DNA of 64,000 nt from JBCCCJ01 sp039029315 (GCA_039029315.1 JBCCGK010000025.1:1-64000), one strand, 5' to 3'; positions 34,675-43,637 are shown, numbered from the stretch's first letter. The notes: generated by a model not told the origin, from the sequence alone. Numbers and translations are program-made.

Positions 34675-36003
34675 TTTCGAATACACACGCTTTTTGTTCA
34701 TCAACTCAACCGCTTCCTGTACCCCTTTGGGTGTCAGGGGAAACATCGGAATGGTTCGCTTCAAATATGGGACAGTATCAGACAAGGCCCAATGCCGCTG
34801 ATCAAGCGGATTCATCCAGACTGTACGGGCATAGTGTTCCTTGAGTCGCTGCCAACTGGCGATGCTATCATCTGACAATTCATAAGGTGCCATATCTGCA
34901 TCTCCAATGATGAAGAGGCTATAATTTTTGTCCATTTTGATCAGCTTGTCTATGGACACAAATTCTCGTCTACGAACATCTGAATAGACGCCACCATACA
35001 GTGTATTGTGATAATAGTATGTCTTGAGATCATGAGCAAAGCGGGTCTTCATTTTGGAGAACAGCTTGGTCACATTCCTGATATAGGGAGTCATCGAGAG
35101 ACCACCATTGTCAATCAGGAGGATCACTTGCACTTTTTTGTTGATTTTTTCTTTCTCATAGGGCAGAAAGATTCCTCCCTGCTTCAGACCTTCCTTGATG
35201 GTCGTAGGAATGTCCAACATGATCTCCGCCGACTCTTCCTCTATGCCCTTCAGAGAAGCGAGCGCCACATCTATATTGTTGTCAGACAAACTGACCTTTC
35301 GGTCTACGGGATAGAAATTGGGATCACCTACCACCGCTCTGGCCATTTTTCCGCCTCCGCTGCCTCCCATCCGAATCCCTCCCATAGCTGCGCCACCATG
35401 CCCAAAGGGAGATCTGCCTCCCTGACCGATCCAGCGATTGCCACCGCTATGCTTTCCTTTCTGTTGGGCAGCAATTTTCTCCATTCGTTCCCGCAATTCT
35501 TTCAGAGAAATATTCCGATAATCGGCGGCATCTTCAATCTTCTCTGGAACTTCAGGGCTATCATCAGGATTGAGATCCGGGCGGTTGGGATCATCATTGT
35601 TGAGGATGTTCTCCCCAGAGAGAACACGCTTAATATCCAGTTGGCTTAGATGTACCTCATCCAGGAATCGCTCTACCCATTCTTTCGCTTCAGATAGGTC
35701 AGGCACAAATTCGTCTTCTTCCAGACGGACTTTTTGCCAATCCTTAAAGGTATCGGATCGCAGAATAGCCGTTTCCAGCCTTTCTCCTTTCTTGATGTCA
35801 ATGGACAGAAAATACTCATAAAAAGCTGTGGTATATGGGCCAAACTCCTTGGGGTCTTTGGTGATCAGACCTTTGAGTGTCAGAAATAGATCCCCCAAAG
35901 TGAGGACCAGGCCTCTCTCCATTGATTTCCTGAGCAGCAGCAATGTTCTGACATCTGCATTGAGGTTGTATTTGCGGAAGTGATGGGGAAGGCTGTCAAA
36001 CAT
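34669..36003 (-). CDS. VWA (CoxE-like) protein, partner of MoxR ATPase
   Basis: A 444-residue cytoplasmic protein started at the ATG at 36003. After an N-terminal helical region and an acidic stretch (about 150-185), a Gly/Ser-rich linker (SGGNRWIGQGGRSPFGHGG) leads to a von Willebrand A domain (about 295-440). The metal site reads DNGGLSM rather than DxSxS, so the MIDAS looks degenerate; DADM may supply a later ligand. It follows the MoxR-type ATPase gene by 204 bases on the same strand. MoxR/VWA pairs act as chaperone-like machines that insert cofactors or remodel complexes; the client here is unknown. Confidence 0.8.
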   Translation of the reverse strand: MFDSLPHHFRKYNLNADVRTLLLLRKSMERGLVLTLGDLFLTLKGLITKDPKEFGPYTTAFYEYFLSIDIKKGERLETAILRSDTFKDWQKVRLEEDEFVPDLSEAKEWVERFLDEVHLSQLDIKRVLSGENILNNDDPNRPDLNPDDSPEVPEKIEDAADYRNISLKELRERMEKIAAQQKGKHSGGNRWIGQGGRSPFGHGGAAMGGIRMGGSGGGKMARAVVGDPNFYPVDRKVSLSDNNIDVALASLKGIEEESAEIMLDIPTTIKEGLKQGGIFLPYEKEKINKKVQVILLIDNGGLSMTPYIRNVTKLFSKMKTRFAHDLKTYYYHNTLYGGVYSDVRRREFVSIDKLIKMDKNYSLFIIGDADMAPYELSDDSIASWQRLKEHYARTVWMNPLDQRHWALSDTVPYLKRTIPMFPLTPKGVQEAVELMNKKRVYSKL

Positions 36004-36207
36004 GGGAAAAAATGAATTGAAGGAACAAATGAAAGAACAGAAAAAAAGAAGAGCTACATCTTGTGTCAGCTTAGCGGTGGAAACCCAAGCACAGCGAGGC
36101 AATCAGGGCTTTCTCTGATGGGTTGTCTGTTTGCTTGTGAGTCATACCAGTCTGAGAGCATGTCAGCTGGGTTGACCCGAAAACGAAACAGGCAAAACCT
36201 CCCATTT

Positions 36208-37083
36208 TCAACCAAACATCCGACGCTTGACCTTCTCCAGATCTGCTTCTGTCTTCACCAAAGCTCCCATGCCTTCCTTGGCTTCGAGCTTGGCGATGGC
36301 TTCTTCATGCGAAAAGGTCTTGAGATATTTGAGCCAGTTGAGAAGTTCACGTGTAGAAGGTGCGCGCTCCAGCCCCAATTGACGAAGTTGATAAAAGAGC
36401 TGGATGCAGCGCTCTACCAATTCTTCTTCCACAACCGGAAAATGCTTGGCAACAATCTTGCGCATCATCTCTGGTTCTGGGAAACTAAGATAATGATAGA
36501 CACAACGGCCCTTGAATGCTGTCGGTAGTTCCTGCTCCCGATTACTCGTGATCACAATGGCTGGCATCTCCGCTTCGGTTGCTTCGATTTCCCGACCGGA
36601 TTCTGGTAGCACAAACTTCCGATGACTCAAGGCATATAGCAGGTCATTGGGGAATTCCCGTGGAGCTTTGTCTATCTCATCGATGAGCAAGACAGAATGT
36701 GGCGTGGAATAGGCTTTGGAACCAGGACCAAGATTTACATAATCATCGAGTTGTTCGGTTTTGCGCCCATTGGTACTCAGTCCTTGAAGCCCTTTCTCAT
36801 CACGCTGCGCATTGAGGACTTCGACCTGTGAATCTCGAAGATATTTGACATGATCAAATTTTGCGACAAATTGCTCGACTGTACTTTTGGAGCCAACAGG
36901 ATACACAAACAATTCCAGCCCCATATCCCTTGCAAACTGAATGGGAAGTTCTGTCTTCCCTGTACCGGGCTCTCCTTCGATCAGCAAAGGCATCCCAAGC
37001 ACACGAGACATATGAAACACCTGAGCCAACTCATCATCACATAAATACTGATCTGAGCCCGTCCACATTGAAGTATCTGCCAT
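36208..37083 (-). CDS. MoxR-type AAA ATPase
   Basis: A 291-residue cytoplasmic ATPase with Walker A GEPGTGKT (37-44), Walker B VLLIDEIDKAPREF, sensor-1 ITSNREQELP, and a C-terminal lid with RAPSTRELLNWLKYL (arginine sensor 2). It belongs to the MoxR group. With the VWA gene downstream it forms the usual ATPase/adaptor pair. A spacer of 204 bases separates them; it shows no recognised gene. Confidence 0.9.
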   Translation of the reverse strand: MADTSMWTGSDQYLCDDELAQVFHMSRVLGMPLLIEGEPGTGKTELPIQFARDMGLELFVYPVGSKSTVEQFVAKFDHVKYLRDSQVEVLNAQRDEKGLQGLSTNGRKTEQLDDYVNLGPGSKAYSTPHSVLLIDEIDKAPREFPNDLLYALSHRKFVLPESGREIEATEAEMPAIVITSNREQELPTAFKGRCVYHYLSFPEPEMMRKIVAKHFPVVEEELVERCIQLFYQLRQLGLERAPSTRELLNWLKYLKTFSHEEAIAKLEAKEGMGALVKTEADLEKVKRRMFG

Positions 37084-37288
37084 AGGAAAAGAGATTGATT
37101 AGATTTTCGCCCAAGTTAGGGAATGTTTGCTGAATTTCTGGGCTGATCTTGCACGCAATCTTTTTTTGACCATTATTTCTCAAAGCGTCTTGCAGTTGAC
37201 GCTCATCTTCCTCCCGGAATCTATGTTCTCAGGGTCTCTAGCCAGGAAGGCACGTCAAGTCGCACTATCATGATTCAACGATAGAGAA

Positions 37289-38146
37289 TCAATTCGCTGC
37301 TACCCGCACCACTGTCAACTGATGCTGTTGAGGATAGCTCCAATACCCTCCTGTGGGTTTGGGATAACGCGCAGTGAGCACAAAATTGATGGTTCGTTGC
37401 CTCTCGTCTGGATTCAGCATATTGTTGGTATCAATGACCAACTGGAAAGACTGATCCTTGGGAGAATACTGTGTATGTCCGATCGAGCTGGCAAAATAGG
37501 AATCCTCTGAAGAGATGGGATGAGTAATATGAGATTCAAGCGCCATCTGTAGATCGGCCACGAATTTTTCTCCAGCAATGGCTACATGATGAGTAGGGAT
37601 GATCTGTTGAACCACTGCCCTTAGCGAACATCTTGTGCTTCCAAGACGCCAATTGAGGTAACGGTAGGCAGATACTTCCCAATTCAATATCACGTGATGC
37701 AGTTGAGCCGCTTCTTGCCAACCTGCCGGCAACTCAAAAGGTGCTTCTTTCAGCAAGAATTCCTCCATGGATGGCTTGTCACTTGCCAACAAATCCGTGA
37801 GTTCTTCTTTCCACTTCAGCAAATCCTGTCTAGCAACATTGGGCTGATTCAACAAGGTCGTGGTTCTTTCGCGAATGATCGCCAGCGTATCCGGCAAATA
37901 TTGATTGTCCCTTTTGTTTTCATTCAAGATTTCTTCCCTCACCTCCTGCTCCATTTCTTCTTTTAGCTGAATATTGGCTGTTTCTTGTTGCAGGTTTTGC
38001 CCATGGATTGTTTGGATCAGCGATTGTGAATGCAGGTTCAATTGCTGGTTCATCTGCTTTTGCTGGTGCCACTGATGGCCAAACAATGCTGCCATCGCAC
38101 TGACAACAATCATAAAAAGGCTTGGAAGGGATTTTTGCATGATCAA
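37289..38146 (-). CDS. GldM-like membrane-anchored periplasmic protein
   Basis: A 285-residue protein with one N-terminal membrane helix (about 4-24), a helical/coiled-coil stretch rich in Gln and Glu (about 25-175), and a beta domain (about 190-285). The region around LHHVILNWEVSAYRYLNWRL, then THHVAIAGEKFVADLQMA, follows the pattern of the second domain of the gliding/T9SS motor protein GldM (helix ending in a tyrosine-rich turn, then a strand with GExY/F-A-D). It is much shorter than GldM (about 500 residues) and lacks the later domains. It may be a paralog working with another motor, or an unrelated look-alike. No gldK-L-N neighbours are seen. Confidence 0.45.
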   Translation of the reverse strand: MIMQKSLPSLFMIVVSAMAALFGHQWHQQKQMNQQLNLHSQSLIQTIHGQNLQQETANIQLKEEMEQEVREEILNENKRDNQYLPDTLAIIRERTTTLLNQPNVARQDLLKWKEELTDLLASDKPSMEEFLLKEAPFELPAGWQEAAQLHHVILNWEVSAYRYLNWRLGSTRCSLRAVVQQIIPTHHVAIAGEKFVADLQMALESHITHPISSEDSYFASSIGHTQYSPKDQSFQLVIDTNNMLNPDERQRTINFVLTARYPKPTGGYWSYPQQHQLTVVRVAAN

Positions 38147-38186
38147 TGGTTTTTCTCATAACAAACCTCCCTTCCAAAAGATACAG

Positions 38187-38499
38187 CTATTGCACAAAAT
38201 TGCTGATGGTAGCCTGGAAGATATCAGGCTGATCCAGTGCTGGATCATGGCCAGCTTCAGGAATGATGATCAATTCCTTGTCCTTACTGGATATCTTGTC
38301 GAGGATTGCCTCCATCTCTTCTGGCGGAGCAATATCATCGAACCTTCCTGTAATCAGCAGAATAAGAGTTATTTCCTGACTTCCACCAGAAGCGCAATTC
38401 AAGGTACTAGCTTTCAATCGCCTATAGTTCGATTGCTCAATTTGAAGAGATGGGCGTAGAGCTGGATGTGTAAGGCTGACTCCATGTTTCTTCTTTTCA
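38187..38499 (-). pseudogene. C-terminal remnant of an alpha/beta hydrolase
   Basis: Reading from the edge of the MITE at 38500 toward 38187, the frame stays open and gives LILLITGRFDDIAPPE and LIIIPEAGHDPALDQPD, the two final segments of an alpha/beta hydrolase with the catalytic Asp and His. The nucleophile half is missing, and no matching N-terminal half is seen on the other side of the element (38664-38776). The MITE insertion, followed by deletion, most likely destroyed the gene. Confidence 0.65.
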
Positions 38500-38663
38500 G
38501 AGACTGTTTGAACATCTGTCGCTTATTTTTTGTATGTGTATTTTTTCCCCATCCTTCCGCTTTTTTTCATCTCATAGCACCAGTATGAGATGAAAAAAGA
38601 GCCTTGTCTGAGAAAAAGATACACCATTAACATTCTCATCACAGATCTCAAAACAGTCTCTCA
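38497..38663. mobile_element. MITE-like palindromic element, copy 2 (161 bp) with TCA target duplication
   Basis: The element runs 38500-38660 (GAGACT to AGTCTC) with TCA on both sides (38497-38499, 38661-38663). It is in reverse orientation to copy 1 at 17895 and has the same length. The internal arms read TTTCATCTCATA and TATGAGATGAAA. Where these differ from copy 1, the partner arm differs in step, so pairing is kept. Non-coding; movement would need a transposase supplied elsewhere. Confidence 0.8.
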
Positions 38664-38706
38664 AATGAAACTTCCAGGATAAAGTGCCGTAGGAATATGG
38701 AAACAA

Positions 38707-38805
38707 ACTTTGTAATACAAAGTACTTTTACTAAATTATTTCTCATTCTATGATCTTTTGATCAATTTTTTTCATCAATGCACTTTGCAATACAAAGTAC
38801 TTTAA
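38707..38805 (+). promoter_or_regulatory. Two operator-like sites upstream of the DUF4173 gene
   Basis: ACTTTGTAATACAAAGTACT (starting 38707) and ACTTTGCAATACAAAGTACT (starting 38782) differ at one base in 20 and are each palindromic (CTTTG-n5-CAAAG). They are 75 bp apart, seven helical turns, and the second ends 12 bases before the ATG at 38817. A dimeric repressor binding both sites is the natural reading; no regulator gene is adjacent. Confidence 0.6.
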
Positions 38806-38816
38806 CTCACACATCT

Positions 38817-40268
38817 ATGCGATCTCAGCCGACCTCTTTCTCCACGCTTCCTATTGTATTGGGTTTTGCCTGCTTGTTCAATTTCTTTTTTTGGCAAGAA
38901 AAACTGGGAGTCAACCTGTTTTTATTCAGCTCTTTACTCATTGGGTTTGTCTTTCTTACCAATCAAAAGGCGCGCGCTTCACGACAGCTCTTGTTCACCG
39001 GTCTGGGCAGCTTCCTCACAGCAATTCTGGTCCTTGTTCACAATTCAGGTACTGCCAAGCTCATTCATCTCCTCTCTCTCTTTGTTTTCTTTGGGTTTGC
39101 TCATCTTCCTGAATTACGCACTATGGGCAATGCACTCTTGAGTTCCCTTCAAGGATATGCGTCATTGGGACGCAGCATCAAGCGGGAGTGGACACAATTC
39201 AAACAATTCAGTCCACAATTGAGCATTTTCAGTTCTTACCTCAAGCTGACGATTGTTCCTTTCCTGGTCCTGATCATTTTCGGAGGCTTGTTTTATTTTG
39301 CCAATGCTCCTTTTGCCAGTTTGGTGAATAGCCTGGGAGAATATATCGGGCAGGCCTTTGTCAATTTTTCCCCTTTTCGAATCGCGTTTTTTCTATTTGG
39401 TTTATTGTTCCTTAGTGGATTGATTCTCCCTCACAACACATTCGGTTTGCTTGCCAAGGAACAAACAAAATCGGATCAGTTGGTCCGCAAAAAGCCAAGC
39501 TACAAACGCGCGTTTTCATTTCTGGGCCTGAAAAAAGAATACCGAACAGGGATGTTGCTGGTTGGCATGATCAACCTCCTGTTGTTGGTAAACAACATAC
39601 TGGATATTCAGCATGTATGGTTCAATTTCGAGCCGCAGTCTCATGTTGTCCTTCGCCAGTATGTACATGAAGGGACATATTTCCTGATTGCCAGTATCAT
39701 CTTCTCCATGGGAATCATGCTGTATTTTTTCAGGGGAAATATCAATTTCCTGAAAGGCAGTCGTCCGCTGAGAATCCTGAGTTATGCCTGGATCGTGCAA
39801 AATGCCATCCTTGTCTTATCCGTTGGGATGAGAAATTGCCATTATATTGGGCAGTATGGCTTAGCATACAAACGCATTGGCGTCTTCTTCTTTTTGTTCC
39901 TTACGTTGTTTGGATTATTCTCTCTCTACCTCAAGATCAGAGACCGAATGTCCACCTTTTATCTTTTCAAAACCAATGCCTGGGCACTGTATGCTACGAT
40001 GATGGTCTTGAGCATGGTCAATTGGGACATGGCTATTGCCAAATTCAATTTTCAGCATTATGAAAAAACACAACAATTGGATACAGACTTTCTGCTCACT
40101 CTCTCCAATAAGTCCTTGCCGCTTTTGATGGAACACCAAGCCTTATTTCCCGTTCCTGCTAATCTGGCGCAGAAAAAGGCTGACTTTCTAAAAGAGCAAG
40201 AGACCTATTCCTGGCTTTCCTGGAATCTGGCAGATGCGCAGGCCATGAAGTATGTGACAAGGAAATAG
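38817..40268 (+). CDS. DUF4173 polytopic membrane protein
   Basis: A 483-residue protein with about ten membrane helices and a short cytoplasmic or periplasmic tail. The conserved part includes YVHEGTYFLIASIIFSMGI and YKRIGVFFFLFLTLFGL, as in DUF4173. The ATG at 38817 is chosen since the earlier in-frame start at 38778 overlaps the second operator-like site. Function unknown; in relatives these proteins are often near regulators of the PadR or two-component type, which fits the tight operator pair upstream. It is followed by a good terminator. Confidence 0.75.
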   Translation: MRSQPTSFSTLPIVLGFACLFNFFFWQEKLGVNLFLFSSLLIGFVFLTNQKARASRQLLFTGLGSFLTAILVLVHNSGTAKLIHLLSLFVFFGFAHLPELRTMGNALLSSLQGYASLGRSIKREWTQFKQFSPQLSIFSSYLKLTIVPFLVLIIFGGLFYFANAPFASLVNSLGEYIGQAFVNFSPFRIAFFLFGLLFLSGLILPHNTFGLLAKEQTKSDQLVRKKPSYKRAFSFLGLKKEYRTGMLLVGMINLLLLVNNILDIQHVWFNFEPQSHVVLRQYVHEGTYFLIASIIFSMGIMLYFFRGNINFLKGSRPLRILSYAWIVQNAILVLSVGMRNCHYIGQYGLAYKRIGVFFFLFLTLFGLFSLYLKIRDRMSTFYLFKTNAWALYATMMVLSMVNWDMAIAKFNFQHYEKTQQLDTDFLLTLSNKSLPLLMEHQALFPVPANLAQKKADFLKEQETYSWLSWNLADAQAMKYVTRK

Positions 40269-40350
40269 CAGGAGATCGTATAGTCGTCCTATCTGTCTGG
40301 CCTTGGTAGCAGGAGCAGGACAATCGATGACACGTATTTGGGGAAGCTAT

Positions 40351-40378
40351 GAATCCTCCCTACCTTCTGGGAGGATTC
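40351..40378 (+). terminator. Rho-independent terminator after the DUF4173 gene
   Basis: GAATCCTCCC and GGGAGGATTC form a perfect 10-bp stem with an 8-base loop, followed by TTTGGTTT. It lies 83 bases past the stop codon at 40268 and 32 bases before the next gene. Confidence 0.6.
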
Positions 40379-40409
40379 TTTGGTTTGATTACTCACAACT
40401 TCCCCTCTT

Positions 40410-41867
40410 ATGATTCGATGCCTCTTCTTCTCCTTTTCATTCTTTCTGCTGCTCTTATTGCTTATCGGTATTGGGGGAGGATGCAAGAGGAATGATCAAC
40501 CAACACAAGAAATCTCTGGCTTTCCCTTGCAGAAATTTTCCGGCTATAAGGGCATCTGGTATAGCAATCAACCCTCAAATGATGAATATGTCTACAAATA
40601 CAGTGGAGGCCTCGGAACCTATCCTGCCAAGCACAATCCGTTTGCCATATACCGAGAAGAAGTGAACAAAACCTTCTTTTGTTATGGTGGAACAAATGAT
40701 AGCAGCTCGACTTTGCTTCATATGGTCTCATTGTTCGATCATGCAACCAACACTTTTGCTACGCCTCGCATCTTATTAGACAAAGGCACCAAGGATGCCC
40801 ATGACAATCCTGTGATCAGCATGGATCGGGAAGGATATATTTGGATATTTTCAACCTCGCATGGTGTCGAAAGGCCTTCATTCATTCATCGAAGTAGCAA
40901 GCCGTATGAGATCGATCAGTTTGACAACATTCATGCAGTCCAGCTTATGGAGGGGAAGGAAATTCCTCTGGACAATTTCTCCTATTTGCAAGTTTGGCAT
41001 GATGGCTCGCAATTTTTGGCCTTTCTGACCTTCTATCGACCTGGATCTGGTCCCTACAAGCGACAAGTGAGGACGATCAACTTTATGAAAAGCATCGATG
41101 GCATTCATTGGTCTGAGATCCAGCGACTCTCTGCACTAGAAGAAGGACACTACCAGATCAGCAATCTGCATGCACAAACATTAGGAACAGCCTTCAACTA
41201 CCATCCTGCCAATTCAGCGGAGGTAAATGGCCTCAACCAACGAACCAATCTCTATTATCTCCAAAGCATAGATGGAGGCAAGAGTTGGCAATCAGCTGAT
41301 CAACAAGACATCACGCTGCCTTTGCAAGAGGTTCAAAACAAGACATTGGTCAAAGATTATGAATCAGAGGGCCTGTTGGTCTATCTCAAAGATCTCGCCT
41401 TTGATTCGGATGGAAATCCTGTAATTCTGCATCTCACTAGTTCAGGCTATGAGGCTGGGCCTTCCAATAACCCACGGACCTGGCGAACGGCTTACTGGAC
41501 AGCTGGGCAATGGCAATTCTCGGAAATCACCACTTCGGACAACAACTATGACATGGGCTCCCTTTACCTCATATCCGACAGCCTTTGGCAGATCATTGCC
41601 CCTACCGAATCAGGCCCACAAGCCTTCAATCCCGGTGGTGAGCTTGCCCTTTGGGAGAGCAAGAATCAGGGAAAAAGCTGGACGAAGCAGATGCAATTGA
41701 CCAATAACAGCCTATACAATCATACCTATGTCCGCAGGCCGGTGAATGCCCATCCTGATTTTTGGGGGATTTGGGCAGATGGGCATGGGAGGCAAGCATC
41801 CGCCTCCCGATTGTACATCAGCGATCAGCAAGGAGAGGTGAGACAGTTGCCTGTTGTGATGGAGTGA
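40410..41867 (+). CDS. BNR-repeat (BNR_4-type) lipoprotein
   Basis: A 485-residue lipoprotein (lipobox GIGGGC, Cys25). The mature part is a beta-propeller with BNR/Asp-box-like units (SIDGGKSWQ, SKNQGKSWTK) and the family start YKGIWYSNQPSNDEYVYKYS, HNPFAIYREEVNKTFFCYGG. Similar propellers occur in polysaccharide lyases and glycosidases of marine Bacteroidota, but no catalytic set can be named here. It precedes the DUF1080 gene by 107 bases on the same strand, suggesting a joint role in glycan handling at the cell surface. Confidence 0.75.
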   Translation: MIRCLFFSFSFFLLLLLLIGIGGGCKRNDQPTQEISGFPLQKFSGYKGIWYSNQPSNDEYVYKYSGGLGTYPAKHNPFAIYREEVNKTFFCYGGTNDSSSTLLHMVSLFDHATNTFATPRILLDKGTKDAHDNPVISMDREGYIWIFSTSHGVERPSFIHRSSKPYEIDQFDNIHAVQLMEGKEIPLDNFSYLQVWHDGSQFLAFLTFYRPGSGPYKRQVRTINFMKSIDGIHWSEIQRLSALEEGHYQISNLHAQTLGTAFNYHPANSAEVNGLNQRTNLYYLQSIDGGKSWQSADQQDITLPLQEVQNKTLVKDYESEGLLVYLKDLAFDSDGNPVILHLTSSGYEAGPSNNPRTWRTAYWTAGQWQFSEITTSDNNYDMGSLYLISDSLWQIIAPTESGPQAFNPGGELALWESKNQGKSWTKQMQLTNNSLYNHTYVRRPVNAHPDFWGIWADGHGRQASASRLYISDQQGEVRQLPVVME

Positions 41868-41974
41868 AACATCTTTCTTCATCTGTAGGGTCCAATTTTT
41901 TTCTTAAAAAAAAATGGGATTATTCCCACAGCATCTTCATTTTGCCTATTCATCCATTCCTGAGGAGAATCAAT

Positions 41975-42877
41975 ATGAAAGGTACACCTTATTTTCTGTT
42001 CATTTTTCTGGCAATATTCTTCATTCATTGTCAGCAAACTCCCACTAATTATCCGCATCAGGAAGAATGGCTCCCGCTCTTCAATGGCAAGGATTTGACA
42101 GGTTGGGACATCAAGATTGCTGGTTTTGAGGTAGGGGTGAATTATCTCAATACTGTCAGGGTAGAGGAGGGAATCATGAAACTGAGCTATGAAGATTATG
42201 ATACGTTTGCTTATGAATATGGGCACATTTATTACGAAAAACCATATTCACATTATCTCTTGAGAGCTGAATATCGCTTTGTTGGAGAACAAACCCCAGG
42301 AGGCGCTCCCTGGAATGTACGCAATAGTGGGATTATGCTACATGCTCAATCTGCTAAGGAACAGGGGATCAATCAGCATTTTCCAATCTCCATCGAAACC
42401 CAATTTCTAGGAGGCTTGAGTGATGGCAATGAACGGCCTACCGCCAATCTTTGCACACCGGGTACAATGGTGGAATATAATGGAAAACTCGATCGTACGC
42501 ATTGTATCAGTTCAAGCTCCAACACCTATGATGGGGATCAATGGGTACGCGTAGACATGCTGGTTTTGGGAGACTCTGTGATCCATCATATCATCGGAGA
42601 AGATACGGTATTGACCTTCAAAAAACCTCAAATCGATTCTGTGTATGTGAGTCAAAACAATTTTGATTATGAACAAGCAGAAGTCCCTGATCCTACTCGA
42701 TGGAGACAGGCGCATGGGCAATTGCTGAACAGCGGCTATATCGCACTACAAGCAGAAAGTCATTCGATTCATTTTCGCCAGGTGGATTTGCTGAATCTCA
42801 AGGGCTGTATGGACCCGAATGCGAAGAATTATAAATCGTATTTTGTCGAAGCAGATCCTGATGCTTGTGTGTATTGA
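41975..42877 (+). CDS. DUF1080 (3-keto-disaccharide hydrolase-like) lipoprotein
   Basis: A 300-residue lipoprotein (IHC, Cys19) started at the ATG at 41975; the longer frame to 41762 overlaps the upstream gene. The DUF1080 jelly-roll domain (about 30-270) shows LFNGKDLTGWDI, RNSGIMLHAQ and ISIETQFLGG. Relatives include enzymes that hydrolyse 3-keto-glycosides. The C-terminus ends in GCMDPNAKNY...DACVY, a Cys-bearing motif found repeatedly in Bacteroidota surface proteins. Substrate unknown. Confidence 0.85.
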   Translation: MKGTPYFLFIFLAIFFIHCQQTPTNYPHQEEWLPLFNGKDLTGWDIKIAGFEVGVNYLNTVRVEEGIMKLSYEDYDTFAYEYGHIYYEKPYSHYLLRAEYRFVGEQTPGGAPWNVRNSGIMLHAQSAKEQGINQHFPISIETQFLGGLSDGNERPTANLCTPGTMVEYNGKLDRTHCISSSSNTYDGDQWVRVDMLVLGDSVIHHIIGEDTVLTFKKPQIDSVYVSQNNFDYEQAEVPDPTRWRQAHGQLLNSGYIALQAESHSIHFRQVDLLNLKGCMDPNAKNYKSYFVEADPDACVY

Positions 42878-42926
42878 AAAATCGGACAGAGGTTTTTCGG
42901 CAAGATGTCTGGAATTGGAATGGATC

Positions 42927-42972
42927 GCGGGCCGAAGAATCGAATCCAGTTCGCGAAGCTCCTTCAGCCCGC
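42927..42972. terminator. Structured region between convergent DUF1080 and SRPBCC genes
   Basis: GCGGGC (42927-42932) pairs with GCCCGC (42967-42972), and an outer pair AAAAATCG (42877-42884) with CGATTTTT (from 42995) encloses it, with a T run following on the plus strand. Both flanking genes end here, so a shared terminator is likely. Confidence 0.45.
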
Positions 42973-43029
42973 ATCTCCTACAGCATGTTTTGCTCGATTT
43001 TTTGTATTCGCATAGCTAGTCCCTTGCCT

Positions 43030-43548
43030 TTATTTCTCAACAAAATTCTTCAATCGCCCGACTTGTCCAGCCAGCACTTGATCAACGACCGGAGCTAGCC
43101 CTGTAAGTCCTTCCTTTACATATCCGCTCACGATATAGGTCAAGGTCAACTCAGTCCCTGTTTCCGTTTCTGAGAAGGAAAAGGTCATTGCTCCATGAAT
43201 CCCCATTTCCTGCAAAGGTCCCAGACCGCCCAGAAGTCGAAGGGTTTTGCCGGGATTGGCGTGAGCTACCAGCATATGAAGCACGCTGCCACCATTGGGC
43301 AACAACTCACAAAAACAGCCGTTGGCCCGAGCCTCCAAATAAAAATTGCTCCCTTCTCCACTATAACTGTGATCGGCATCCCACCACTGGCCGATCTGTC
43401 GAGTAAGTGCATCATAGACTTCAAGGGGACTTGCTTCTATGAGAAGCGTGCTTTGTACATGGAAGCCATGAGCCGAAGCACCAATCACTTCTGCCTGAAG
43501 CGTTACACAGAAGACCAGATTAAGAAGAAGAAGAATGAGGTGTTTCAT
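43030..43548 (-). CDS. Exported SRPBCC/START-like protein
   Basis: A 172-residue protein with a signal peptide (about 1-19) when started at 43548. The mature part has an SRPBCC fold pattern: STLLIEASPLEVYDALTR, WWDADHSYSG, GIHGAMTFSFSETETGTELTLTYIVSGY. These helix-grip proteins bind hydrophobic ligands; a periplasmic location is unusual for the family but is seen in proteobacterial and Bacteroidota members. Divergent from the methyltransferase gene at 43638. Ligand unknown. Confidence 0.8.
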   Translation of the reverse strand: MKHLILLLLNLVFCVTLQAEVIGASAHGFHVQSTLLIEASPLEVYDALTRQIGQWWDADHSYSGEGSNFYLEARANGCFCELLPNGGSVLHMLVAHANPGKTLRLLGGLGPLQEMGIHGAMTFSFSETETGTELTLTYIVSGYVKEGLTGLAPVVDQVLAGQVGRLKNFVEK

Positions 43549-43594
43549 ACAGCGGATCTTTCTACTTTGATACAAAAGAAAGAAAACAATCTCA

Positions 43595-43602
43595 TACCTT
43601 TG
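43595..43602 (+). promoter_or_regulatory. -7 element for the methyltransferase gene
   Basis: TACCTTTG matches TAnnTTTG exactly, 36 bases before the ATG at 43638. No clear -33 TTG at the usual distance. Confidence 0.35.
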
Positions 43603-43637
43603 CCTGTATACTTGCGAAAATTTTGTTCCTAAGAAAA

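Noticed and set aside
36071..36205. 44-codon minus-strand frame directly after the MoxR gene
   Set aside because: It sits where a small operon gene could be, but has no recognisable features and a composition like intergenic sequence.
41762..41974. In-frame 5' extension of the DUF1080 gene overlapping the BNR gene
   Set aside because: It would hide the lipoprotein signal that starts at 41975 and overlaps a convincing upstream gene in another frame.
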